Positions 25,970 through 34,049 of a DNA stretch of 64,000 bases are shown here, piece after piece. The notes under the pieces were generated by a model, which did not search any database, had not been told where the DNA came from, and saw only the letters and a list, made by a program, of their open reading frames with translations. Both the position numbers and the translations under genes were made by a program. This DNA is from Phycisphaerae bacterium (GTDB lineage Bacteria > Planctomycetota > Phycisphaerae > Sedimentisphaerales > Anaerobacaceae), in contig JAAYBV010000008.1 of the NCBI GenBank assembly GCA_012744475.1, positions 79,006 to 143,005 of the forward strand. Direction: 5' to 3'. Each line of letters starts with the position of its first letter. Position 1 is the first letter of the stretch.

Positions 25970-27418
25970 ATGCCGACGAAGACATCGCCGAAAATCTACA
26001 CCGTCAGCCAGGTCAACGCGCTGGTCAAGGAGGCGCTGGAGGCGAGCCTGCCGGGCCGGGTGATGGTCAAGGGCGAGATCACCGGCTGGAAGCAGCATGC
26101 CAGCGGCCACTGCTACTTCTCGCTCAAAGACGAAGGCTCGGTCCTGGCCTGCGCGATGTGGAAACCGAACTTCGGCCGCGTGCGGTTCCGGCCGGAAAAC
26201 GGGTTGGCGGTGATCGCCACCGGCTCCATCAGCGTCTATGTGCCGCAGGGCCGCTATTCGCTGGTCGTCGAAGAGATGACGCCCGAAGGCGTCGGCGCGC
26301 TGCAATTGGCCTTCGAGCAGATGGTGCGGAAGCTACGGGCGGAGGGGCTCTTTTCCGATGAGCACAAGAAGCCGATCCCGACGTATCCCGAGCGGATTGG
26401 CATCCTGACCAGCGAGTCGGGGGCAGCGGTCCACGACATCGCCGACAGCGTGCACCAGCGCTGGCCCTGCACGCGGTTGTTCCTTTACCCGGTCCCGGTG
26501 CAGGGCGAGGGTGCTGCCCGGGAGATTGCCGCCGCGATTGCCGACGTCAACCGGCGCAACAGGCAACTGAAGCTCGACCTGCTGATCGTCGGACGCGGAG
26601 GGGGGTCCCTGGAGGACCTTTGGGCCTTCAACGAAGAGGTGCTGGCCAGGGCCATCTTCGCCTCGAAGATCCCGATCATCAGCGCCGTTGGGCACGAGGT
26701 CGATACGACCATCGCCGACCTCGTCGCGGACCGGCGAGCCTCGACGCCGACCAAGGCGGGCGTGGTGGCGGTGCCCGACATGTGCGATGTGCTGACCGAT
26801 CTGGATCACCAGGCGAGCCGATTGACGCGCAGCGTTCAGTCGCGCGTCGAGCTGGGCGGCGAATACCTGCAAACGATTCTGGCGAGTTCCGCGTTTCGCA
26901 ATCCGCTGCTGGCGGTCCGTATGCGCGAGCAGCACGTCGACGAGCTGGCGTCGGACTTGGGCGACGCGGTCAGGGCCCTGGTGGCCGACAAGCGCATGAT
27001 GCTGCAAACCTGCTACGAGCACATCGCGCGGATCGAGCCCCATCGGCTGCTCGGGATGATGACCATCCAGTTGAGCGAACTGACCGGCCGGACCTTGGCG
27101 GCGATCACGGCGGCGATGAACGCCCGGAGGGTGGAGTTGGCCGCCTGCGAAGGCCGCCTGGCGGCTCTGAACCCCCGGAGCGTGCTGGCCCGGGGGTACA
27201 CGATCACGACGAACAAGACCACCGGCCGGCTCGTTCGCACGCTCGCCGACGTGCAGGTCGGGGACGCGATGCTCACGGAACTGGCCGACAAGAGCATCAT
27301 CGAGAGCAAGGTGTGTGGGGGCGAATCACAATTCGCCCCAGCGAATGACGAGACGCAGACGCGACAGGAAACGATATCATGGCGCAGAAGAAAACTGAAG
27401 AGGACATCACCAAGCTGA
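25970..27418 (+). CDS. xseA: Exodeoxyribonuclease VII large subunit
   Basis: About 483 residues, somewhat longer than typical. The ATG at 25970 follows GGAGG. The N-terminal OB fold contains VMVKGEITGWKQHASGHCYFSLKD. The catalytic core has ERIGILTSESGAAVHDI, LLIVGRGGGSLEDLWAFNEE, IISAVGHEVDTTIADLVADRRASTPT and the late NPRSVLARGYTIT. It forms a complex with XseB that degrades single-stranded DNA to oligonucleotides. The C-terminal ~40 residues after IIESKV are encoded by a palindromic repeat and by the overlapping start of xseB. Confidence 0.95.
   Translation: MPTKTSPKIYTVSQVNALVKEALEASLPGRVMVKGEITGWKQHASGHCYFSLKDEGSVLACAMWKPNFGRVRFRPENGLAVIATGSISVYVPQGRYSLVVEEMTPEGVGALQLAFEQMVRKLRAEGLFSDEHKKPIPTYPERIGILTSESGAAVHDIADSVHQRWPCTRLFLYPVPVQGEGAAREIAAAIADVNRRNRQLKLDLLIVGRGGGSLEDLWAFNEEVLARAIFASKIPIISAVGHEVDTTIADLVADRRASTPTKAGVVAVPDMCDVLTDLDHQASRLTRSVQSRVELGGEYLQTILASSAFRNPLLAVRMREQHVDELASDLGDAVRALVADKRMMLQTCYEHIARIEPHRLLGMMTIQLSELTGRTLAAITAAMNARRVELAACEGRLAALNPRSVLARGYTITTNKTTGRLVRTLADVQVGDAMLTELADKSIIESKVCGGESQFAPANDETQTRQETISWRRRKLKRTSPS
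27318..27339. repeat. Palindromic repeat family 1, copy D (inside xseA)
   Basis: A perfect 9-bp stem GGGGCGAAT/ATTCGCCCC with a 4-base loop, within the 3' coding end of xseA, about 40 bp before the xseB start. Confidence 0.8.
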
Positions 27419-27663
27419 GTTTCGAGGATTCGATCAAGCGACTCAGGACCATCGTGGACAAGATCGAGCAGGGCGAAATCCCGCTCCAGGACAGCCTGGA
27501 GCAGTACGAGCAGGGCATGGCCCTGATTCAGCACTGCCGGCAGATCCTCCAGAAGGCCGAGAAGCGGATCGAAAAGATGAGCAAGCGCGGCGAGGAAACG
27601 CCGGAGCCGGCCACCGAGGAGCCCGCGCCCGAGCTGGAATCGGAAGATGAGGGCCTCTTCTGA
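27379..27663 (+). CDS. xseB: Exodeoxyribonuclease VII small subunit
   Basis: 94 residues. The conserved XseB core is present: LSFEDSIKRLRTIVDKIEQG, then LQDSLEQYEQGMALIQHCRQ and LQKAEKRIEKM, a two-helix hairpin that binds XseA. An acidic tail follows. It overlaps xseA by 40 bp in another frame, implying coupled translation. AGGAAA precedes the ATG. Confidence 0.93.
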   Translation: MAQKKTEEDITKLSFEDSIKRLRTIVDKIEQGEIPLQDSLEQYEQGMALIQHCRQILQKAEKRIEKMSKRGEETPEPATEEPAPELESEDEGLF

Positions 27664-27703
27664 CATCTGTCATGTCGCGGCGTCTCCCACAAGACCTACA
27701 GAA

Positions 27704-27723
27704 CTGATCCCAATGTCGATCAG
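27704..27723. other. Short hairpin after xseB
   Basis: CTGATC/GATCAG with an 8-base loop, 40 bp after the xseB stop. There is no T-run, so terminator function is doubtful. Shares a core with the inverted repeat at 24334. Confidence 0.3.
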
Positions 27724-27738
27724 GGGCCGTCGAGGCCA

Positions 27739-27767
27739 TTGAATCCAGGGGAAGAGAAGGCTATAAT
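27739..27767 (+). promoter_or_regulatory. Strong sigma-70-like promoter
   Basis: TTGAAT (27739-27744), a 17-bp spacer, perfect TATAAT (27762-27767). The predicted leader to ATG 27865 is about 90 bases. Confidence 0.6.
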
Positions 27768-27864
27768 GGCATTGACCCCGGGTCGGTGTGTGGTCGCAAG
27801 ACGGCGAGAAGCCCGATCGCGGAGGGCCCAGGCAAGTGCGGCTTTTACGGGAAGGGGAGAAACC

Positions 27865-29022
27865 ATGTTTGAGCGGCGCAGGGGACGCAGCGGGATCACC
27901 ATCGCATTGTTCGGCTTGCTGATTGTTTCGGCAGGAGCGGAGGCCTTCGAGACATTCCCGATTGCCCGCGAGCCGGGGCATCAGCAGTTCCCGGCCATCG
28001 ACGATTGCACCGTGGTCTGGCAGACCAATCGCAACGGCGACTGGGACATCGGCCTCGGCGACATTTCCTACCCGGGCAGCATCGATCCACTGACACTCGC
28101 GGACACACTGAGTGAGGCGCAGTATCCGGCGGTGTCCGGCAATGTGGTCGTCTGGCAGAACAAGTTTTTTCTGTTCGACGACTGCGACATCGTCGGTCTC
28201 GATCTTTCCACCGAGACGTTCTTCACCGTCATCGAGAGCGCGGCGGACGAGTGCAGTCCGGCCGTCTCCGGCAATCTGGTGGTCGTGCAAAGCCGGATGA
28301 CGGCACACGCCGGCTGGGACATTCTCGGCGTCGACATAACGGATCGCGCCAACGCACAGCCATTCTGGCTCGATCGAAACGCGGAAGATCAGTGGCGTCC
28401 GGATGTTGACGGTGACATCGTTGTCTACGAGGACGTCTTCAATGGGGTCTCCTACATCAGCGGCTGGGATCTGTCCGATCCGGATGACGCTGCCTGGTTC
28501 CCAGTGCGCAGCGTGGTTGGGCCGTGCCAGTCACCCGCGATTGCCGGAAAGTGGGTTGTCTGGCAGGATCAGGGCGAAGGGACCGCCGTTACTGGAGGCG
28601 ACAACGTTTTTGACCCTCGTCTGCCGGCGCAGCTGGGTTTCGAGGGTTCGGTCGAGGCTTCGAATCCGGATGTCTACAACAACGTGGTGGTCTGGCAGGA
28701 TCGCCGCAACGGCAACTGGGACATCTATGGCTGCAATCTGACCACCAAGGCCGCGTTTCCCATCGTCTCGCAGGGCGCCGATCAGACTCACCCGGCCATC
28801 ACCTTCAGTCCCTGGCTGAAGGCCTATGTCGTCGTGTGGCAGGACTATCGCAACGGCAACTGGGACATCTACGGCGCGATCCTCAATGGTCCAGAGGTCG
28901 CCGGCTGCGCCTCGCCGCTGACAGGCGACGTCGATGCCGACAGCATCACGGACGCCAAGGATATCGACGAGGTCGAAGTGCGTCTGGGCCAGCAGAACGG
29001 CATCCCGATCGAGGCGGATTGA
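27865..29022 (+). CDS. Secreted TolB-like beta-propeller protein with C-terminal dockerin-like repeat
   Basis: About 385 residues. The start at 27865 is preceded by GAAGGGGAG, and a signal peptide follows (ITIALFGLLIVSAGAEA). The mature part has six or so propeller blades of the form VVWQDRRNGNWDIYG, each preceded by a PAVSGNVVVW-like strand. The last 40 residues, GDVDADSITDAKDIDEVE, look like one dockerin-type calcium-binding loop. The function is unknown; related blades occur in the middle of the 1253-residue beta-helix protein at 52.8 kb. It is probably a surface or extracellular protein. Confidence 0.7.
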   Translation: MFERRRGRSGITIALFGLLIVSAGAEAFETFPIAREPGHQQFPAIDDCTVVWQTNRNGDWDIGLGDISYPGSIDPLTLADTLSEAQYPAVSGNVVVWQNKFFLFDDCDIVGLDLSTETFFTVIESAADECSPAVSGNLVVVQSRMTAHAGWDILGVDITDRANAQPFWLDRNAEDQWRPDVDGDIVVYEDVFNGVSYISGWDLSDPDDAAWFPVRSVVGPCQSPAIAGKWVVWQDQGEGTAVTGGDNVFDPRLPAQLGFEGSVEASNPDVYNNVVVWQDRRNGNWDIYGCNLTTKAAFPIVSQGADQTHPAITFSPWLKAYVVVWQDYRNGNWDIYGAILNGPEVAGCASPLTGDVDADSITDAKDIDEVEVRLGQQNGIPIEAD

Positions 29023-29113
29023 GCATCGGACTGAGAGACGGCTTGTCCAGCGTTCAGTGAAAGCGGCTGCGAGAGAGCAAGTGAGTCGAACTTCCTGAGA
29101 AGGGGCAGTAACG

Positions 29114-29905
29114 ATGATTCGATGGTTGAAGGAATTGGACGAGGTTCTGCGTGGGCACAAAGGGGACGCCCGGCTTCTGGCCGGAGGCATGGCACACATT
29201 CAGATCAAGCCGCTCGTGATCGTATCCATCGTGCTCGGGGTCGTCTATGGTGCGTTCATGGGGCTCTATGCCGTGCTGACTCGGACGCCACCCTGTTTCG
29301 CCCAGATGTTTGCGTCAGCGGTCAAGGTGCCGATCCTCTTCATCCTGACGCTCGTCATCACCTTCCCATCGCTGTACGTCTTCAGCGCGCTGCTCGGCGT
29401 TCGGCTCGGTCCGAAGGACACGCTGCGTCTGATCCTGGCGCCGGTCTCCGCCAATCTGGCGGTGCTTGCTTCCCTGGGGCCCATTACCGGCTTCTTCACA
29501 CTCAGCACCTCCAGCTATCCGTTCATGAAGCTGCTGAACTTCCTGTTCTTCGCGCTATCAGGGATCATCGGGCTCAAGGTCCTGCTGACCATGCTGGCCC
29601 GCCTGGATGCGGCGCAGGGGGGACCTGCGATCGGGGTTCAGAATCCCGCCCCAAGCGCGGAGATCGCAGGGCAATCGAGCCTTGAGGTGCCAGCCAGACC
29701 TCTCGTCTTTCCTCGCTCAAAAGACACGGCGGGCACGACGTTTCGCGTCTGGCTGGTGATTTACGGCCTGGTGGGCGCCCAGATGGGCTGGGTGTTGCGC
29801 CCGTTCATCGGCGCCCCGGACATCCCGTTCCAGTGGTTTCGCGCCCGCGAAGCCAACATCTTCGTCGATCTGGTCCGCACGATCGGCGAGTTGTTCGGTG
29901 CTTGA
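29114..29905 (+). CDS. Polytopic membrane protein, paralogue 1
   Basis: 263 residues, function unknown. Four or five hydrophobic segments, including IVSIVLGVVYGAFMGLYAV and ILFILTLVITFPSLYVFSAL, and a polar linker (about 175-205) before the last membrane part with VGAQMGWVLRPFIGAPD. AAGGGGCAG lies upstream of the ATG. It shares the GAFMG, VKVP and QMGWVLRPFIG signatures with the next gene, so the pair arose by duplication. Planctomycete proteins of this kind are known only as uncharacterised membrane proteins. Confidence 0.65.
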   Translation: MIRWLKELDEVLRGHKGDARLLAGGMAHIQIKPLVIVSIVLGVVYGAFMGLYAVLTRTPPCFAQMFASAVKVPILFILTLVITFPSLYVFSALLGVRLGPKDTLRLILAPVSANLAVLASLGPITGFFTLSTSSYPFMKLLNFLFFALSGIIGLKVLLTMLARLDAAQGGPAIGVQNPAPSAEIAGQSSLEVPARPLVFPRSKDTAGTTFRVWLVIYGLVGAQMGWVLRPFIGAPDIPFQWFRAREANIFVDLVRTIGELFGA

Positions 29906-30675
29906 TGCGTACGTTCGGTCGGGTAGTAGACGATTTCCTGCGGGGCAGGGGTATCTTCGCGGTCGATGCGCCCCTGATGGGTCGTCTGCGCTGGCTGTTG
30001 ATCCTGCTGCTTGCCTGTGGCCTGTTCTATGGTGCGGTGATGGGGACGTACAGCGGCCTGGAGGCCGGACGTCTGCGTCAGTTGTTCTACTCCGGTGTCA
30101 AGGTGCCTTTGTTGCTGTTGGCGACGTTTGCCCTGTGTCTGCCCAGTTTCTTCGTGGTCAACACGCTGGCCGGGTTGCGCGATGACTTCGGCCAGGCCCT
30201 GCGGGCTCTCGTTGCGACGCAATCCTGTGTCACGGTTGTGCTGGCCGCGCTGGCGCCTGTCACCGCGTTCTGGTACGTTTCGTGCGACGACTATGGGCTG
30301 GCCATCCTGTTCAACATGGTCATGTTCGGTGTTGCCACATTTGCCGCCCAGATCGTGGTCCGGCGGTACTATCGCCCCCTGATCCATCGTGAGCCGAGGC
30401 ATCGGCTTCTGCTCTGGGCTTGGTTCGTCCTCTATGCCTTCGTGGGGGTCCAGATGGGGTGGGTCCTGCGTCCGTTTATCGGCAATCCCGAGGCGCCGGT
30501 GGCCTTCTTTCGCGCCGGGGCGTGGGGCAATGCCTACGTCGTCGTGGGCGGCCTGATCCTTCGCGCGGCCGGACCCGTGCCGGCGCCGCTGCTGACCTTC
30601 ATGTCTATCGCTGCCTTTCCCTGGCTGGTTGTCCTGGCCGTAATTTGGCGCCGCGGCTCTGCCTCGCGGCGTTAG
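29905..30675 (+). CDS. Polytopic membrane protein, paralogue 2
   Basis: About 256 residues. The ATG at 29905 overlaps the previous stop (TGATG), so translation is coupled. Membrane segments include LLILLLACGLFYGAVMGTY and LLLLATFALCLPSFFVVNTL. The signature VGVQMGWVLRPFIGNPEAPV is nearly the same as in paralogue 1. Together they probably form a heteromeric membrane complex, but the role is unknown. Confidence 0.65.
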   Translation: MRTFGRVVDDFLRGRGIFAVDAPLMGRLRWLLILLLACGLFYGAVMGTYSGLEAGRLRQLFYSGVKVPLLLLATFALCLPSFFVVNTLAGLRDDFGQALRALVATQSCVTVVLAALAPVTAFWYVSCDDYGLAILFNMVMFGVATFAAQIVVRRYYRPLIHREPRHRLLLWAWFVLYAFVGVQMGWVLRPFIGNPEAPVAFFRAGAWGNAYVVVGGLILRAAGPVPAPLLTFMSIAAFPWLVVLAVIWRRGSASRR

Positions 30676-30695
30676 AAGATGGGGCCGAATTTCGG

Positions 30696-30724
30696 TTGCC
30701 CGCTCGCATCCCACGGGGCATAAT
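30696..30724 (+). promoter_or_regulatory. Promoter of tRNA-Leu
   Basis: TTGCCC (30696-30701), 17-bp spacer, CATAAT (30719-30724), 14 bp before the tRNA 5' end. Confidence 0.5.
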
Positions 30725-30738
30725 GGGCGCGGTCCGTC

Positions 30739-30821
30739 GCGAGCGTGGCGGAATTGGCAGACGCGCCAGGTTTAGGTCCTGGTGTCCTTCGGACGTGGAG
30801 GTTCGACTCCTCTCGCTCGCA
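30739..30821 (+). tRNA. tRNA-Leu(UAG)
   Basis: An 83-base class II tRNA. Acceptor GCGAGCG pairs with CGCTCGC (30814-30820). The anticodon arm CCAGG-TTTAGGT-CCTGG gives anticodon TAG. A long variable arm TGTCCTTCGGACG follows, then the GTTCGACTC T-loop. The 3' CCA is not encoded. Confidence 0.95.
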
Positions 30822-30830
30822 ATGGTCGTT

Positions 30831-30886
30831 TGTAGTGACGCCGTGAGGTGTTGCGTTCCGGTGTGTCGTCACGGGCACACTACGAG
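30831..30886. repeat. Dispersed palindromic repeat, family 2, copy B
   Basis: TGTAGTGACGCCGTGAG (30831-30847) to GGGCACACTACGAG (30873-30886). Ends match copy A at 10874-10932, centre differs. It lies between tRNA-Leu and the permease gene. Confidence 0.65.
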
Positions 30887-30901
30887 CTGACGAGGGGCGA
30901 A

Positions 30902-32221
30902 ATGCCAAGGGATTACTTCGAACTCGGCAAGCGACGGACGAGCGTACGAATTGAGGCGGTCGCCGGGGTTACCACCTTCCTGACGATGGCCTATATCATC
31001 TTTGTGAACCCGAGCATCCTGAGCGCCGCGGGCATGGACAAGCAGGCGCTCATCATTGTCACGTGCGTCGTCAGCGGCGTGATGTCGATCCTCACGGGCC
31101 TGCTGGCCAACGCGCCTATCGCGATGGCGCCCGGGATGGGACTCAATGCGTTCCTGGCCTTCACCCTCGTGCTGGGCGGCCAGATCACCTGGCAGGTGGC
31201 GCTGGGCGTCGTATTCCTTTCGGGCCTGCTGTGCTGGGGCCTCACGTTGCTGGGCCTGCGCAAGCGGCTGGTCGAGGCGATCCCGGCGAGTCTGGTCTCG
31301 GCCATCTCCGTGGGCATCGGCCTGTTCATCACCTTCATCGGACTGCAGGACCTGGGCCTGATCGTAAACAATGACGAGACGCTGGTCTGTGCCGGGCCAT
31401 TGACCGGGAAGGTCGCGATCGGCCTGTGCGGACTGCTTCTCATGATGTTTCTGTCCATCAAGAAGGTCAGAGGCGCCCTGTTGATCGGCATGCTCTTCTC
31501 GACGGCGCTTGCCATCGTGACAGGTCTGGCCCAGAGGCCGACGGGCATCGTGTCGCTGGATTTCGACATTCGCGCGGTAGCCCTTCAACTCGACATCGCA
31601 GGGGCCCTGCAATGGAGCCTGTTCGGCCATATCTTCGCGCTGATGTTCATCGACATGTTCGACAGCATCGGAACGCTGGTGGCCTGTTGCCACGAGGCCA
31701 ACATGGTGGACGAGCGTGGGACCATCAAAGGGCTGGACCGCCTTCTCCAGATCGACGCCGCGGCCAGCATGCTGGGCGCCGCGCTGGGGACTTCGTCGAT
31801 TGCCTCGTACATCGAATCGGCCTCCGGCATCGCGGAGGGCGGACGCACCGGGCTGACCGCTGTGGTCACAGGCTTGTGCTTCCTGGCCGCGACGCTGTTC
31901 GTGCCACTGGTGGCGGTCGTGCCCAAGTGCGCGACCGCGCCGGCGCTGATCATGGTCGGACTGTTCATGATGAAGGAGATCAAGCGGATCGACTTCGCGA
32001 ATATGGAGGAGGCTTTTCCCTCGTTCATCATCATGGTCATGACCGCCCTGAGCTACAGCATCAGCCGGGGTCTGGCCTTCGGGTTCATCTCGTTCGTGCT
32101 GATCAAGGTGGCGGCCGGCAGGGCTCGCGAAGTGAAGCCCACAATGTGGGTGATCGCGATCCTGTCGCTGGCGTTCGTGACGATGGACCGTCTCCAGGCG
32201 GTGATCGCGTGGTTCAACTGA
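30902..32221 (+). CDS. NCS2-family purine (guanine/hypoxanthine or adenine) permease
   Basis: 439 residues with about 12-13 membrane segments. AzgA-type NCS2 signatures are present: EAVAGVTTFLTMAYIIFVNP, APGMGLNAFLAFTLV, FMDMFDSIGTL-like FIDMFDSIGTLVACC, and the GTSSIASYIESASGIAEGGRTG loop. Members import nucleobases with protons. The ATG at 30902 follows GAGGGGCGA. The sugar isomerase gene begins 16 bp downstream, an unexpected partner for a purine permease. Confidence 0.88.
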   Translation: MPRDYFELGKRRTSVRIEAVAGVTTFLTMAYIIFVNPSILSAAGMDKQALIIVTCVVSGVMSILTGLLANAPIAMAPGMGLNAFLAFTLVLGGQITWQVALGVVFLSGLLCWGLTLLGLRKRLVEAIPASLVSAISVGIGLFITFIGLQDLGLIVNNDETLVCAGPLTGKVAIGLCGLLLMMFLSIKKVRGALLIGMLFSTALAIVTGLAQRPTGIVSLDFDIRAVALQLDIAGALQWSLFGHIFALMFIDMFDSIGTLVACCHEANMVDERGTIKGLDRLLQIDAAASMLGAALGTSSIASYIESASGIAEGGRTGLTAVVTGLCFLAATLFVPLVAVVPKCATAPALIMVGLFMMKEIKRIDFANMEEAFPSFIIMVMTALSYSISRGLAFGFISFVLIKVAAGRAREVKPTMWVIAILSLAFVTMDRLQAVIAWFN

Positions 32222-32237
32222 CGAAAGGAGTATGGAT

Positions 32238-33062
32238 ATGGGCAGAGTCGGAATCGGCGTAAACATGGAGTTCATCCGTCACGCGGACAAGTCCTTCGAA
32301 TGGGGCGTCGAAAAGGCGGCCGAACTGGGCTACGAATACATTGAGCCCTGGGTTCATCTGGGCCGGGAGCTGATGAGCGAAGCCGGCTACTACATGACGA
32401 TCTCCATGTCCGAGGACCCGTACCGTATCCGGCGGGCCTGCGAGAAGGCCGGGGTGAAACTCTCGGCACTGTCGTCGCACACGGCGCTGTGCCGCCCGGA
32501 CGTCAGCGGCAATTATCTCAAGCAGGCGATTCGCTTCGCCGCCGAGTGCGGAGCCCCGGTGGTCAACACCGACGAGGGGCCCAAGCCCCGCTGGACTACA
32601 CGTCAGGAAGACCATGTGCTGATGAAGTACACTTTGACGGAGGCGGCGGGATTCGCTGAGAACCGTGGCATCCTGATTGGGATCGAGCCCCATCAGCAGT
32701 ACAGCAAGACGCCGGCCGGCCTCGACCGCATTGTGGGCCTCGTGGATTCGCCCGCCATCGGTGTCAATTTCGACACCGGCAACTCCTACCTGAGTGGCCA
32801 CGATCCGATCGTCTGGTTGGAGCACGTCAGGGATAGGCTCGTCCACCTGCACGCCAAGGACATCTCGATTCAACACTCCAAGGCCGAGCGAGGCAAGGTC
32901 ACCGGCACGCCGGCCGGTTGTGCGTGCGGCGACGGGGTGATTGATTGGAAGAAAGTGATCGCGGTCTGCCGGAAAGCCCCTCGCGACATCGTCCTGAGCG
33001 TCGAGTGCGGCACGGTCGAGCAGGCCGAACGCAGCATCAAGCATCTCAAGCAGTTTGTCTAA
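32238..33062 (+). CDS. Sugar phosphate isomerase/epimerase (TIM barrel)
   Basis: About 274 residues. Of two in-frame ATGs, 32238 is preferred: AAAGGAG is 7 bp upstream. AP-endonuclease-2-like barrel: EWGVEKAAELGYEYIEPWV, GILIGIEPHQQYSKT, AIGVNFDTGNSYLSGHDP, LVHLHAKDISIQ and VLSVECGTVEQ give the Glu, Asp, His, Glu metal site. Cytoplasmic. Similar enzymes act on 3-keto sugars or inosose. It is followed by PmoA and Gfo/Idh genes, so a shared carbohydrate pathway is likely. Confidence 0.82.
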   Translation: MGRVGIGVNMEFIRHADKSFEWGVEKAAELGYEYIEPWVHLGRELMSEAGYYMTISMSEDPYRIRRACEKAGVKLSALSSHTALCRPDVSGNYLKQAIRFAAECGAPVVNTDEGPKPRWTTRQEDHVLMKYTLTEAAGFAENRGILIGIEPHQQYSKTPAGLDRIVGLVDSPAIGVNFDTGNSYLSGHDPIVWLEHVRDRLVHLHAKDISIQHSKAERGKVTGTPAGCACGDGVIDWKKVIAVCRKAPRDIVLSVECGTVEQAERSIKHLKQFV

Positions 33063-33084
33063 AGAGCACCGGAGAAATGCGACC

Positions 33085-34032
33085 ATGCGCAAGGGGCGTA
33101 TTCTGTCGGCGATTGTGATCGCCCTGATCGCCGTCTCGATGGAGGTCAGCGATGTGCGGGGCGAGCCGTCGTGGAAGGTAACCGTTGATGCCAACAGCCT
33201 TTGGGTGCGGGCGGGTGAATCGCCCGTGCTCCGGTATCGTTACGACGATGTTCCATTCAAGCCGTATGTCAAGGAGTTGTACACGCCCAGCGGCTTGAAC
33301 GTACTGCTCGATGCGCCACACGATCACCTGCACCACCATGCGCTGATGTTCGCGGTGGCGGTGGACGGCGTCAATTGCTGGGAAGAGACGCCAACTGCCG
33401 GATACCAACGACATGACGCATTTGTTGAACGCGAACTCAGGAGCGGGTCTCTGTCCTGGGCGAGTTTCGGCGAGCGGATTCACTGGGTCGATGCGGCGGG
33501 TCGCCGGCTTCTGGATGAACAGCGGACCATCAACGTCCGCCGCACCGGTGAGCCGAAAGCGGTTCTGCTGACGTGGCAAAGCCGCCTCTCCGCGCCGGAG
33601 GGCAAGGCGTCGGCGACACTGAGCGGATCGCACTATTTCGGTTTGGGGCTGCGGTTCATCCGGTCGATGGACGCGAACGGCGAATTCCGCAATCCGGACA
33701 ACGGCCCCGGAGTCATCTTCCGGGGCGAAGAGAGGCTTACGGACTCGAACTGGTGTGCGTACACGGCAAAGGCGCCAGACAAAGTCGTCACCGTCGCGAT
33801 GTTCGGCCATCCGGACAATCCGAGACATCCGACAACGTGGTTTACAATGGCAACGCCCTTCGCGTACATATCGGGGACGATGAGACTGCATGAGAAGCCT
33901 CTGGTCGTTCCATCGGGCGCGCCTTTGATGCTGCGATATGGCGTGGCCCTGTGGGATGGGCGGATTGAGACAGCGGAGATCGAGAGGCTGTACCGGGAAT
34001 GGGTTTCCCAAGAGAGCGTGCTGTTTGACTGA
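33085..34032 (+). CDS. PmoA-like (DUF6807) exported protein
   Basis: About 315 residues, beginning at ATG 33085 with a signal peptide (ILSAIVIALIAVSMEVSDVRG). The core has VLRYRYDDVPFKPYVKELYTPSGLNVL and the histidine-rich APHDHLHHHALMFAVAVDGVNCWEE, typical of the family misleadingly named methane oxygenase PmoA. Nothing here suggests methane oxidation. Such proteins occur with Gfo/Idh oxidoreductases and sugar isomerases in Planctomycetes and Bacteroidetes. The HDHLHHH cluster may bind metal (inference). Confidence 0.8.
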   Translation: MRKGRILSAIVIALIAVSMEVSDVRGEPSWKVTVDANSLWVRAGESPVLRYRYDDVPFKPYVKELYTPSGLNVLLDAPHDHLHHHALMFAVAVDGVNCWEETPTAGYQRHDAFVERELRSGSLSWASFGERIHWVDAAGRRLLDEQRTINVRRTGEPKAVLLTWQSRLSAPEGKASATLSGSHYFGLGLRFIRSMDANGEFRNPDNGPGVIFRGEERLTDSNWCAYTAKAPDKVVTVAMFGHPDNPRHPTTWFTMATPFAYISGTMRLHEKPLVVPSGAPLMLRYGVALWDGRIETAEIERLYREWVSQESVLFD

Positions 34033-34049
34033 CTGAGGAGCGACGTGCC

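Noticed and set aside
30869..32275. 468-codon minus-strand frame opposite the purine permease
   Set aside because: Shadow of a polytopic membrane gene; H, D, Q and R-rich and without motifs.
33085..34032. Methane monooxygenase subunit (PmoA)
   Set aside because: The database name for this family is misleading. There is a signal peptide and a DUF6807 pattern, no PmoB/PmoC genes, and the neighbours are sugar enzymes.
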